Below, piece after piece: positions 1-5,199 of a DNA stretch of 5,199 nt (position 1 is its first letter; each line of letters starts with the position of its first letter). The DNA comes from Nitrospirota bacterium (lineage in GTDB: Bacteria > Nitrospirota > Nitrospiria > Nitrospirales > NS-4). A program made the position numbers and the translations under genes. A model generated the notes under the pieces. It made no database searches, was not told where the DNA came from, and saw only the letters and a list, made by a program, of their open reading frames with translations. The stretch lies in assembly GCA_005877855.1 (NCBI GenBank), contig VBOF01000088.1:1-5199 (forward strand). The letters run 5' to 3'.

Positions 1-993
1 GTCCTCAAAGAATTTCGCCAGTTCCTTCGCGGACGTCAGGACATCCGCGTCGTACTCCGGCAGGCCATACTGCTCCATAAACCGTTTAAGCATGGCCTCC
101 GGCATTTCCGGCAGTATTTTCCGCTCCTTCTCTATCATCTCCTCAGTGATCCGCAGTGGCACCAGGTCCGGATCCGGGAAGTAGCGGTAGTCGTGCGCTC
201 CTTCCTTACTCCGCATCGGGGCCGTCTCGCTCTTCTCCGGGTCCCACAGGCGCGTCTCCTGCACGATCTTCCCGCCCTCGCTCAGGACCTTCGTCTGCCG
301 CTTGATCTCATATTCCATCGCGGCCTTCGCAAACTTGAAGGAGTTGATGTTCTTCAGCTCCACCTTGGTGCCAAACTCCTTGGAGCCGGCCTGCCTCAGC
401 GAGAGGTTCGGCTCGCAGCGCAGGCTCCCCTCCTCCATGTTGCCGTCGCAGACCTCGAGGTACACCAGAATGTCGCGCAGCTTCTTGAGGTAGGCGACCG
501 CCTCGTCCGGCGACCGCATGTCCGGCTCGGTCACGATCTCCAGCAGCGGCGTCCCGGCCCGGTTCAGGTCCACGTGGGACGCGCCCGCAATGCCGGTGTG
601 CAGGTTCTTGCCCGCGTCCTCCTCCAGGTGGGCCCGCCGGATACGGATGCGTTTGGCCGTCCCGTTCTGTCCGATCTCCACCCAGCCGTCCTGGCAGATC
701 GGCAGCTCGTACTGCGAGATCTGGTAGCCCTTCGGCAGGTCCGGGTAGAAGTAGTTCTTGCGGGCGAACCGGTTCATCGGCGCGATCGTGCAGTTCAGAG
801 CCAGCCCTGTCCGGATGGCGAACTCGACCGCCTTCTGATTGATGACCGGTAGGACCCCCGGCATCCCCAGACACACCGGACATGTCTGTGTGTTCGGCGC
901 CGCGCCGAACACCGTGCTGCACCCGCAGAACATCTTGGACGCAGTCAGCAACTGCGCGTGCGCCTCCAGCCCGATAACGACGTCGTACGCCAT
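1..993 (-). CDS. gatB: Aspartyl/glutamyl-tRNA amidotransferase subunit B, 3' end cut by window edge
   Basis: GatB is the tRNA-binding, ATP-dependent kinase subunit of cytoplasmic GatCAB. It phosphorylates the side chain of Glu-tRNA-Gln or Asp-tRNA-Asn so that ammonia from GatA can amidate it. The 331 visible residues read cleanly through family motifs: GLEAHAQ (8-14), CPVCLGMPGVLP (38-49), YPDLPKGYQISQYE (83-96), HLEEDAGKNLH (122-132), GTPLLEIVTEPD (147-158), GNMEEGSLRCEPN (184-196), ELKNINSF (212-219), ETRLWD (246-251) and HDYRYFPDPDLVPL (267-280). Cys23, Cys25, Cys38 and Cys41 form a CxC...CxxC cluster like the zinc site known in some GatB proteins. His12 and the acidic residues of HLEED fit the metal site. 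The usual family length is about 475-480 residues, so the C-terminal tRNA-binding tail lies beyond position 1. The ATG at 993 is chosen because homologues start a few residues before VIGLE and no later start fits. It follows ytxH by 6 bases. Small deviations from the common motifs are EAHAQ for EVHAQ and RCEPN for RCDAN. Confidence 0.97.
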   Translation of the reverse strand, partial: MAYDVVIGLEAHAQLLTASKMFCGCSTVFGAAPNTQTCPVCLGMPGVLPVINQKAVEFAIRTGLALNCTIAPMNRFARKNYFYPDLPKGYQISQYELPICQDGWVEIGQNGTAKRIRIRRAHLEEDAGKNLHTGIAGASHVDLNRAGTPLLEIVTEPDMRSPDEAVAYLKKLRDILVYLEVCDGNMEEGSLRCEPNLSLRQAGSKEFGTKVELKNINSFKFAKAAMEYEIKRQTKVLSEGGKIVQETRLWDPEKSETAPMRSKEGAHDYRYFPDPDLVPLRITEEMIEKERKILPEMPEAMLKRFMEQYGLPEYDADVLTSAKELAKFFED

Positions 994-996
994 GAA

Positions 997-1001
997 CCTC
1001 T
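997..1001 (-). promoter_or_regulatory. Tightly spaced ribosome binding site of gatB
   Basis: On the minus strand AGAGG sits only 3 bases before the gatB ATG and overlaps the ytxH TAG stop (CTAGAGG). The spacing is shorter than the usual 5-9 bases and no better Shine-Dalgarno match lies nearby. This suggests that gatB translation depends at least partly on ribosomes finishing ytxH. The site is seen in sequence; the coupling is inferred. Confidence 0.45.
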
Positions 1002-1344
1002 AGGAAGCCCGATGTTTTTTCATGGCTGTGCGCCCGGCATCCATCGCAGACGAAAGCAGGGATTTCTGATCGTCAACGAACTCCTTACCCTTCTCGACGA
1101 AGTCTTTACCCTTCTCGACGAGGTCTTTACCCTTCTCGATGGCTGAGTCCAGCATAGCCTTGGCCTCCGGTAGTCTTTCCCGGATCTCTTCTTCGGCTTT
1201 CTCAGCATAGTCTCTGAGCAGCCTCCGCGTCTCTGCCCCAGTCTGAGGGGCCAACAGTAAGGCTGCGCCAGCCCCGATAATGGCCCCAGCTAAGAACGCG
1301 AATGCTACCGCACCTGACGAAAATCCACTGTCTTCAGCCGCCAT
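1000..1344 (-). CDS. YtxH-family small membrane protein
   Basis: This 114-residue protein has one hydrophobic, Gly/Ala-rich segment near the N-terminus (about residues 10-32). It is followed by the family signature GAALLLAPQTGAETR (26-40) and a long charged, probably helical tail. YtxH-domain proteins (the family named after Bacillus subtilis YtxH, a general-stress protein) are small membrane-anchored proteins of unknown biochemical role. The tail carries a seven-residue repeat, EKGKDLV, EKGKDFV, EKGKEFV, then a diverged DDQKSLL (70-97). This spacing suits an amphipathic helix or coiled coil. The ATG at 1344 is preferred over the longer open frame from 1401 because AAGGAGG lies 7 bases upstream and the extra residues look nothing like the family. 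Its start overlaps the end of the DUF948 gene by 11 bases, so the two are probably translationally coupled. gatB follows after 6 bases. No specific function can be assigned. Confidence 0.87.
   Translation of the reverse strand: MAAEDSGFSSGAVAFAFLAGAIIGAGAALLLAPQTGAETRRLLRDYAEKAEEEIRERLPEAKAMLDSAIEKGKDLVEKGKDFVEKGKEFVDDQKSLLSSAMDAGRTAMKKHRAS
1074..1140. repeat. 21-base tandem repeat inside the ytxH-like gene
   Basis: Two near-identical 21-base units lie at 1087-1107 and 1108-1128 (one difference, gacgaag versus gacgagg). A partial third unit runs 1129-1140, and a diverged partial copy lies at about 1074-1086. The period is a multiple of three, so copy changes keep the frame and add or remove one seven-residue EKGKxxV block. 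It reads as a recent internal duplication in the helical tail. Confidence 0.85.
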
Positions 1345-1750
1345 CGGATGACCCTCCTTCTTGATGATGACTTGATGATGCTTTGTGTTTGAAAACCCCA
1401 TACGCCGCCCGAAAGCCCGTCAGCAGACTGGTGAGGTTCATCACCAAACTGCTGGCGCCTCCCCGAACGGCTCCATGGACGTGGTTGATCGTCTGCCCGA
1501 TCTCACCGATCGCCTCTCCCAGCACGCGCGCGCGGGCTGCGCCTTTCCGTATTTCGGTCGCGACCTGGTTCAGGTTCTGCGCAGCCTGCGTCGCCTCCTT
1601 GAACAGGAGAGGCAGGTCCTCGTTCATCTGCCGCAGAAGGTGCGTAGACGCTTGCGTGGTCTTGCGGAGCTGGATCAGCACCGGCACGAGAAATGCCACC
1701 AGCACGACCGCCGCCGCTGCTATGACGCCAACTCCAATCTCAATGAACAT
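1334..1750 (-). CDS. DUF948 domain membrane protein
   Basis: This is a 138-residue protein with an N-terminal membrane segment (about residues 4-27, IGVGVIAAAAVVLVAFLVPV) followed by QLRKTTQ. The next stretch, roughly residues 30-95, has helix-forming composition and contains LLRQMNEDLPLLFKEA and NLNQVATEIRKG. This layout matches the DUF948 family (general-stress-like and methyl-accepting-like helical proteins of unknown role), which commonly occurs beside YtxH proteins. Residues 96-120 contain a second moderately hydrophobic stretch (SLVMNLTSLLTGFRAAYGVF). The last 18 residues are low in complexity (SSSHH, EGGSSDGG). The final codons double as the Shine-Dalgarno sequence and start of the ytxH-like gene, since the stop at 1334 lies inside it. 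The ATG at 1750 is preceded by a purine-rich GAGAGGGGAG. The gene sits just after a palindromic element that separates it from gatA. Function is unknown. The family call rests on topology and motif style. Confidence 0.82.
   Translation of the reverse strand: MFIEIGVGVIAAAAVVLVAFLVPVLIQLRKTTQASTHLLRQMNEDLPLLFKEATQAAQNLNQVATEIRKGAARARVLGEAIGEIGQTINHVHGAVRGGASSLVMNLTSLLTGFRAAYGVFKHKASSSHHQEGGSSDGG
1352..1360 (-). promoter_or_regulatory. Strong ribosome binding site of the ytxH-like gene
   Basis: On the minus strand GAAGGAGGG ends 7 bases before the ATG at 1344. It is a near-perfect Shine-Dalgarno sequence and decides the start over the upstream ATG at 1401. It lies within the last codons of the DUF948 gene, where it encodes Glu-Gly-Gly. 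Confidence 0.85.
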
Positions 1751-1768
1751 GCTCCCCTCTCACACATG

Positions 1769-1838
1769 GTCTCCCTGAACGAAGTGAAGGGTCTCGATTG
1801 CACGCGCACATCAGATTCTTCGCTTCGCTCAGAATGAC
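1769..1838. repeat. Palindromic intergenic element between gatA and the DUF948 gene
   Basis: Two 26-base arms (1769-1794 and 1813-1838) are inverted copies matching at 19 of 26 positions. Three of the mismatches become G-U pairs in RNA. The spacer is 18 bases (1795-1812). Each arm is itself a small hairpin: ATTCT (1815-1819) with AGAAT (1831-1835), and CCCT (1773-1776) with AGGG (1788-1791). The element starts one base after the gatA stop and almost fills the 89-base gap. No T-run follows on the gene strand, so it is not a textbook intrinsic terminator. It resembles dispersed extragenic palindromes that carry GAGCGAAGCGAAG cores. It may act in mRNA stability or partial termination, but that is inference. 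Confidence 0.75.
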
Positions 1839-1839
1839 G

Positions 1840-3300
1840 TTAGAGCCCCGGCCTCTTCAAGTGCCACTCCGTCGCCTGCTCGTAGGCATACGCAGCGCGA
1901 AGCACCTTCTCCTCCTCGAACGGCCGACCGATGATCTGCAGGCCGATGGGCAGCTTCCCGCTGCTCAGCCCGCACGGGAGCGAGATGGCCGGTAACCCCG
2001 CCAGGTTCACCGAAATCGTGTAGATGTCCGACAGGTACATCTGCAAGGGGTCCTGGATCTTCTCCCCGAGCTTGAAGGCCGGCGTCGGCATCGTGGGCGT
2101 GACGATCACATCGACCTCCTTCAACGCTTCATCGAAGTCCCGCTTTATCAGCGTCCGCACAGCCTGCGCCTTCCCGTAATAGGCGTCGTAGTAGCCGGCC
2201 GACAGCGCGTAGGTCCCCAGCATGATCCGCCGCTTCACCTCCGCGCCGAAGCCCTCCTGCCGGGTCTTCATGTACATCTCCAGCAGGCCCTTCTCCTTCG
2301 CACGGTGCCCGTACTTGACGCCGTCGTACCGGGCAAGGTTCGAGGACGCCTCCGCCGTGGCGATCAGGTAGTAGGCCGCGATGGCGTACGTCGTCATGGG
2401 GAGCGAGATCTCCTTGATCTCGGCCTTGAGCGCCTGCATCTGGATGATCGCCGTCCGCACCGCGAGCTCCACCTCCGGGTCGAGTCCCTCGGCGAAGAAC
2501 TCCAGCGGCACGCCGACCTTCATCCCGCGCAGGTTCTCCTTCAGCGCCTTCATGTAGTCGGGCACCGGCACGTCGGCCGAGGTGGAATCCAGCGGATCGT
2601 GACCCGCGATCACCTGCATCATCATGGCCGCGTCCCTCACGTCCTTCGTGATCGGCCCGATCTGGTCCAGCGACGAGGCGAAGGCGACCAGGCCGTAGCG
2701 CGACACGCGGCCGTAGGTCGGCTTGAGCCCGACCACGCCGCAGCAGGCGGCGGGCTGCCGGATCGAGCCGCCCGTGTCCGAGCCCAGCGCCGCCACGCAG
2801 AGCTCGGCGGCCACGGCCGCGGCCGAGCCCCCGCTGGACCCGCCGGGGATCGCGGCCAGGTTGCAGGGGTTCCGCGTCGGCCCGAAGGCCGACGTCTCGG
2901 TCGAGGAGCCCATCGCGAACTCGTCCATGTTCGTCTTGCCGATCAGGTAGTACCCGTGCTCTTTCATGCGGGCCACGACCGTCGCATCGTACGGCGGCAC
3001 GAAGTTCTCCAGCATGCGCGAGCCGCAGGTGGTCTTGACACCTTTGGTACAGATGTTGTCCTTGACCGCGATCGGCATGGCCATGAGCGGCATGGTCTTC
3101 CGCCACTTGCTGAGCGTGAAGTCGAGCTCGTCGGCTTCCTTCACTAGCGCGTCCTTCTTCGCCGTCGTGATGTACGCCTTGACCTTGGACTCGACCAGCA
3201 AGACGCGCTGGAAATAGGCCTTCACGATCTCAACGGCCGAGACTTCGCCCTTCATGAACTTGTCTTTGAGCTCGCAGAGCGTCAGCTTCCGCACGTTCAT
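1840..3300 (-). CDS. gatA: Aspartyl/glutamyl-tRNA amidotransferase subunit A
   Basis: GatA is the glutaminase subunit of GatCAB. It hydrolyses glutamine and channels ammonia to GatB for amidation of misacylated Glu-tRNA-Gln and Asp-tRNA-Asn in the cytoplasm. The 486-residue product is full length for the family. The amidase-signature catalytic triad is intact: Lys80 in PIAVKDNI, cis-Ser155 in GGSSGGSAAAVAAE, and nucleophile Ser179 in GSDTGGSIRQPA. Glutamine-binding residues are also in place, with Arg358 in EVKRRIMLGTY and Asp425 in YLSDIYT. Other family blocks are GKTNMDEFAMGSS (121-133), KPTYGRVSRYGLVAFASSLD (193-212) and NLAGLPAISLPCG (432-444). The ATG at 3300 follows the panD stop with no gap (TAGATG). 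It has only a weak GGTGG 5 bases upstream, so translation probably depends on reinitiation after panD. No frameshift or missing key residue is seen. Confidence 0.98.
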   Translation of the reverse strand: MNVRKLTLCELKDKFMKGEVSAVEIVKAYFQRVLLVESKVKAYITTAKKDALVKEADELDFTLSKWRKTMPLMAMPIAVKDNICTKGVKTTCGSRMLENFVPPYDATVVARMKEHGYYLIGKTNMDEFAMGSSTETSAFGPTRNPCNLAAIPGGSSGGSAAAVAAELCVAALGSDTGGSIRQPAACCGVVGLKPTYGRVSRYGLVAFASSLDQIGPITKDVRDAAMMMQVIAGHDPLDSTSADVPVPDYMKALKENLRGMKVGVPLEFFAEGLDPEVELAVRTAIIQMQALKAEIKEISLPMTTYAIAAYYLIATAEASSNLARYDGVKYGHRAKEKGLLEMYMKTRQEGFGAEVKRRIMLGTYALSAGYYDAYYGKAQAVRTLIKRDFDEALKEVDVIVTPTMPTPAFKLGEKIQDPLQMYLSDIYTISVNLAGLPAISLPCGLSSGKLPIGLQIIGRPFEEEKVLRAAYAYEQATEWHLKRPGL

Positions 3301-3651
3301 CTAGGCCACCATTCGGTTCTTCTCGTCCACCTTGATAATCCGGGGCTCGTGCCGCTTGATCTCATCCTCGTTGTAGAACTCGTAGCAGAAGATGATGATC
3401 TTGTCGCCCACCGCACCCTTGCGGGCCGTCGGGCCGTTCAGCGAAATCGTGCCGCTCCCCCGCTCGCCGGGGATCACGTAGGTCGTGACCCGCTCCCCGT
3501 TGTTGAGGTTGGAGATGACGACCGCCTCGTAAGGCAGGATGCCGGCCGCCTCCAACAGGGCCTCGTCCACAGTCAGACTGCCTTCGTACTCCAGACAGGC
3601 GTCGGTGACCGTCGCCCGGTGGATCTTCGCTCGCAGCATTTGTCGAAACAT
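3301..3651 (-). CDS. panD: Aspartate 1-decarboxylase proenzyme
   Basis: PanD decarboxylates L-aspartate to beta-alanine, the precursor of pantothenate and coenzyme A. The 116-residue proenzyme cleaves itself between Gly24 and Ser25 (YEGSLT), and Ser25 becomes the pyruvoyl cofactor. Numbering from the ATG at 3651 puts this site exactly where it lies in the Escherichia coli enzyme. It also aligns Lys9, His11, Arg54, Thr57, Tyr58 and Asn72-Gly73 with the known active-site and structural positions. An upstream in-frame ATG at 3765 is rejected because it adds 38 residues that are only gatC read in another frame. The C-terminus is slightly shorter than the 126 residues of E. coli. The gene lies between gatC (2-base gap) and gatA (0-base gap), so it is almost certainly cotranscribed with them. 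No panB, panC or maturation factor gene is in view. Confidence 0.97.
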   Translation of the reverse strand: MFRQMLRAKIHRATVTDACLEYEGSLTVDEALLEAAGILPYEAVVISNLNNGERVTTYVIPGERGSGTISLNGPTARKGAVGDKIIIFCYEFYNEDEIKRHEPRIIKVDEKNRMVA

Positions 3652-3653
3652 CG

Positions 3654-3947
3654 TTAACGATCCTCTAAAATCTTGGGTACGCGGAAAAACCCGTCCGCCT
3701 GGTCCGGCGCGTTGGCGAGCGCCTGCTCCTGCGGGAGCGAGGGCCGCACCGCATCCTCGCGCCACACGTTCTCGGTCGGCAGCACGGTCGCCGTCGGCTC
3801 CACGCCTTCGGTGTCCACTTCCTTGAGCTGATCCATGTAAGTCAAGATCGCGCTGAGCTGGCGGGCGAACATCGCCTTCTCGTCCTCACTGACTTCCAGC
3901 CGCGCCAGCTTGGCCACGTGCTCAACCTGTTCCTTGCTGATCTCCAT
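3654..3947 (-). CDS. gatC: Aspartyl/glutamyl-tRNA amidotransferase subunit C
   Basis: GatC is the small subunit that wraps around the GatA-GatB interface and stabilises the amidotransferase. The 97-residue length is typical. Recognisable blocks are VEHVAKLARLEVSEDE (8-23), the helix with LSAILTYMDQLKEVDTEGVE (31-50), and PTATV followed by WREDAVRPSLPQEQALANAP. The closing DGFFRVPKILE (85-95) is the conserved C-terminal motif of the family. The ATG at 3947 starts two residues before ISKEQVEHVAKLA, as is usual. Its best Shine-Dalgarno match (GGTGAGG) is about 11 bases upstream, somewhat far. It is the first gene after the palindrome that follows glmS, and its stop lies 2 bases before panD. The palindrome may mark the start of a separate gatC-panD-gatA transcription unit, but I cannot point to a convincing promoter. 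Confidence 0.97.
   Translation of the reverse strand: MEISKEQVEHVAKLARLEVSEDEKAMFARQLSAILTYMDQLKEVDTEGVEPTATVLPTENVWREDAVRPSLPQEQALANAPDQADGFFRVPKILEDR
3661..3666 (-). promoter_or_regulatory. Ribosome binding site of panD within the gatC 3' end
   Basis: AGAGGA on the minus strand lies 9 bases before the panD ATG at 3651, inside the last codons of gatC. It supports the 3651 start, as does the position of the Gly-Ser self-cleavage site. Confidence 0.65.
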
Positions 3948-3972
3948 CCGTCTTCAATCCTCACCAAGTTCC

Positions 3973-4059
3973 GTCATTGCGAGCGTAGCGAAGCAATCTC
4001 GCTTCTACATGGCTCAATTGAGCCAGGGATTGCTTCGTCGCTTCACTCCTCGCAATGAC
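3973..4059. repeat. Palindromic intergenic element between glmS and gatC
   Basis: The outer arms are 3973-3998 and 4028-4059. Their ends pair perfectly: 11 bases (3973-3983 with 4049-4059) and 10 bases (3989-3998 with 4028-4037). They flank an uneven internal loop of 5 against 11 bases. Each arm also closes on itself through ATTGC and GCAAT (3976-3980 with 3993-3997; 4029-4033 with 4052-4056). The core GAGCG.AGCGAAG is shared with the element at 1769-1838. It begins 7 bases after the glmS stop and fills most of the 119-base gap. No T-run follows on the gene strand, so factor-independent termination is not supported by the usual criteria. Confidence 0.82.
4011..4024. repeat. Perfect 14-base palindrome at the centre of the element
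   Basis: GGCTCAATTGAGCC reads the same on both strands and sits inside the loop of the larger palindrome. It could be the tip of a longer hairpin or a binding site for a dimeric regulator. Nothing in the sequence decides between these. Confidence 0.7.
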
Positions 4060-4066
4060 AATAGGC

Positions 4067-5199
4067 CTACTCGACCGTCACACTTTTAGCCAAGTTCCGT
4101 GGCTGATCCACGTCGGTCCCGCGCAGCACCGCGATATGGTACGCCAGCAGCTGCAGCGGCACCGCAAAGAGGATCGGCGAGAGCAGCGGGTGCACGTCTG
4201 GAATTGTGAACACCACGTCGGCTGTCTTGCCGAGCTCCCGCTCGCCCGCCGTGACAAAGGCGATGACCGGCGCCTCGCGGGCTTTCACTTCCATCAGGTT
4301 GCTCACCGTCTTCTCGTACAGGCGATCGCGCGGCACCAGCACCACGACCGGCATGTCCTCGTCAATCAGCGCGATCGGACCGTGCTTCATCTCCCCCGCC
4401 GCGTACCCCTCGGCATGGATGTACGAGATCTCCTTGAGCTTTAGCGCTCCTTCGAGCGCGATCGGGTAGTTGATGCCACGGCCCAGGTACAGGAAGTTGC
4501 GCTTCGTGTGGTAGCGCTTAGCGATCGCGATCAGCTCGGCCTCACGGCCCAAAAGATGCTGGACGTGCGTCGGTAGCGTCACGAACCGGTCCAGCCACGC
4601 GCGTCCCTCTTCCACCGACACAGCGCCACGCACCCGCCCCAGGTGCAGAGCCAGCAGGTAGAGCGCCGTGAGCTGGGCTGTGAAGGCCTTCGTCGAGGCC
4701 ACACCGATCTCGGGGCCCGCGTGCGTGTATAGGACGCCGTCCGACTCGCGCGCGAGGGTGCTGCCCACCACGTTGCAGATGCACACGACGCGGGCGCCCT
4801 GCCGCTTGGCCTCGCGGGCGGCCGCCAGCGTGTCAGCGGTCTCACCCGACTGGGAGATCGCAATCAACAGGTCGCCCGGCCCGATCAGCGGGTTGCGGTA
4901 GCGGAACTCCGAGCCGATGTCCACCTGGACCGGCGCCCGCACCATCTCTTCGATCAGATACTTCCCCACCAGCGCGGCATGCCAGGAGGTCCCGCAGGCC
5001 ACGATCCAGAAGCGACGCACGTCGGCGAATTGGGCCGGTGTCAATCCGATGTCGGGCAGGTCGGCCTCCCCGCGCTCGTAGGTGTAGCGGCCCCGCATCG
5101 TGTCCAGGATCACCTGCGGTTGCTCGTGGATCTCCTTCAGCATGAAGTGGGGATAGCCGCCCTTTTCCGCCGCGGCCGCGTCCCACGCGATCCGGGTCG
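4067..5199 (-). CDS. glmS: Glutamine-fructose-6-phosphate aminotransferase, isomerase part only (5' end cut by window edge)
   Basis: GlmS makes glucosamine 6-phosphate from fructose 6-phosphate and glutamine, the entry step to UDP-GlcNAc for peptidoglycan and other cell-wall sugars. The window holds the last 376 residues. By alignment to E. coli numbering this starts near residue 233, so the N-terminal glutaminase domain with its catalytic cysteine lies beyond 5199. The reading frame is open to the edge and already reads AEKGGYPHFMLKEIHEQP, typical of the linker into the isomerase domain. Counting from the Met encoded at 5143, the first sugar-isomerase (SIS) domain has CGTSWHAA (50-57), SQSGETADT (97-105) and HAGPEIGVASTKAFT (141-155). 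The second has LGRGINYPIALEGALKLKE (220-238) and the HGP motif. Glu238, His254 and Lys353 align with E. coli catalytic residues Glu488, His504 and Lys603. The C-terminus DVDQPRNLAKSVTVE is canonical. A palindromic element follows the stop. Confidence 0.98.
   Translation of the reverse strand, partial: TRIAWDAAAAEKGGYPHFMLKEIHEQPQVILDTMRGRYTYERGEADLPDIGLTPAQFADVRRFWIVACGTSWHAALVGKYLIEEMVRAPVQVDIGSEFRYRNPLIGPGDLLIAISQSGETADTLAAAREAKRQGARVVCICNVVGSTLARESDGVLYTHAGPEIGVASTKAFTAQLTALYLLALHLGRVRGAVSVEEGRAWLDRFVTLPTHVQHLLGREAELIAIAKRYHTKRNFLYLGRGINYPIALEGALKLKEISYIHAEGYAAGEMKHGPIALIDEDMPVVVLVPRDRLYEKTVSNLMEVKAREAPVIAFVTAGERELGKTADVVFTIPDVHPLLSPILFAVPLQLLAYHIAVLRGTDVDQPRNLAKSVTVE

Noticed and set aside
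193..852. Plus-strand open frame of 219 codons opposite gatB
   Set aside because: The composition is dominated by Arg, Leu and Val with no domain. It is the antisense shadow of a gatB sequence that is continuous and conserved.
1359..1380. Duplicated CTTGATGATG at 1360-1369 and 1371-1380 as a possible regulatory direct repeat
   Set aside because: It lies in the Ser/His codons of the low-complexity DUF948 C-terminus and is explained by repeated codons there.
1000..1401. Longer start for the YtxH-like gene at 1401
   Set aside because: The strong AAGGAGG 7 bases before 1344 fixes the shorter start. The extra 19 residues are out-of-frame DUF948 sequence.
1765..1767. Upstream ATG as an alternative start for the DUF948 gene
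   Set aside because: It is 17 bases upstream of 1750 and out of frame. The protein from 1750 begins with a proper membrane segment.
2305..3147. Long plus-strand open frame opposite gatA (280 codons)
   Set aside because: It is rich in Arg, His, Gly and Val and has no recognisable motif. It mirrors the codon bias of gatA on the other strand, as expected in high-G+C DNA.
3301..3765. Longer panD start at 3765
   Set aside because: The extra 38 residues are Ala/Gly/Arg-rich out-of-frame gatC sequence. The self-cleavage site falls at Gly24-Ser25 only with the 3651 start.
3973..4059. Intrinsic terminator after glmS
   Set aside because: The hairpin is large and imperfect and is not followed by a T-run on the gene strand. 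Termination here would need another mechanism.
4067..5143. Reading the glmS frame from the Met at 5143 as a stand-alone isomerase gene
   Set aside because: The frame stays open to 5199 and the upstream residues match the GlmS inter-domain linker, so this Met is internal and the gene is simply cut by the window.

Overview
This is a compact bacterial chromosome segment of roughly 60% G+C (estimated by eye). Every gene lies on the minus strand, so transcription runs from right to left. Reading in that direction, the genes are the isomerase half of glmS (5' end cut by the window edge), gatC, panD, gatA, a DUF948 membrane protein, a YtxH-type membrane protein, and the first 331 codons of gatB (3' end cut by the window edge). 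No tRNA, rRNA, CRISPR array, integrase, transposase or phage gene is visible. No gene-free stretch exceeds 120 bases.

The organism cannot be identified with certainty. It carries a tRNA-dependent transamidation system (GatCAB), so it probably charges tRNA-Gln, tRNA-Asn or both indirectly. It also makes beta-alanine by PanD. High G+C, a GatB with a four-cysteine cluster, and dispersed TCATT..GAGCG..GAAG palindromes in the intergenic gaps are compatible with a deep-branching lineage such as Nitrospirota or NC10. That is a guess from general familiarity, not a result.

Layout: (1) 5199-4067 glmS, glucosamine-6-phosphate synthase. (2) 4066-3948, a 119-base gap filled by a large imperfect palindrome. 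(3) 3947-1840, gatC-panD-gatA, packed with a 2-base gap and then a 0-base gap. (4) 1839-1751, an 89-base gap filled by a second palindrome of the same style. (5) 1750-1, DUF948-ytxH-gatB, with an 11-base overlap and then a 6-base gap.

The palindromes therefore cut an otherwise continuous gene string into three blocks. GatC, GatA and GatB form one enzyme that converts Glu-tRNA-Gln and Asp-tRNA-Asn into the correctly amidated tRNAs. GlmS is a separate glutamine-dependent amidotransferase that feeds cell-wall precursor synthesis. PanD decarboxylates aspartate for pantothenate and coenzyme A. The DUF948/YtxH pair are small envelope-associated proteins with no known link to tRNA amidation.

I do not see a wholly new system. 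The most notable features are the two unrelated insertions into the gat gene string (panD, and DUF948-ytxH) and the pair of nested palindromes whose arm ends vary in a compensated way.
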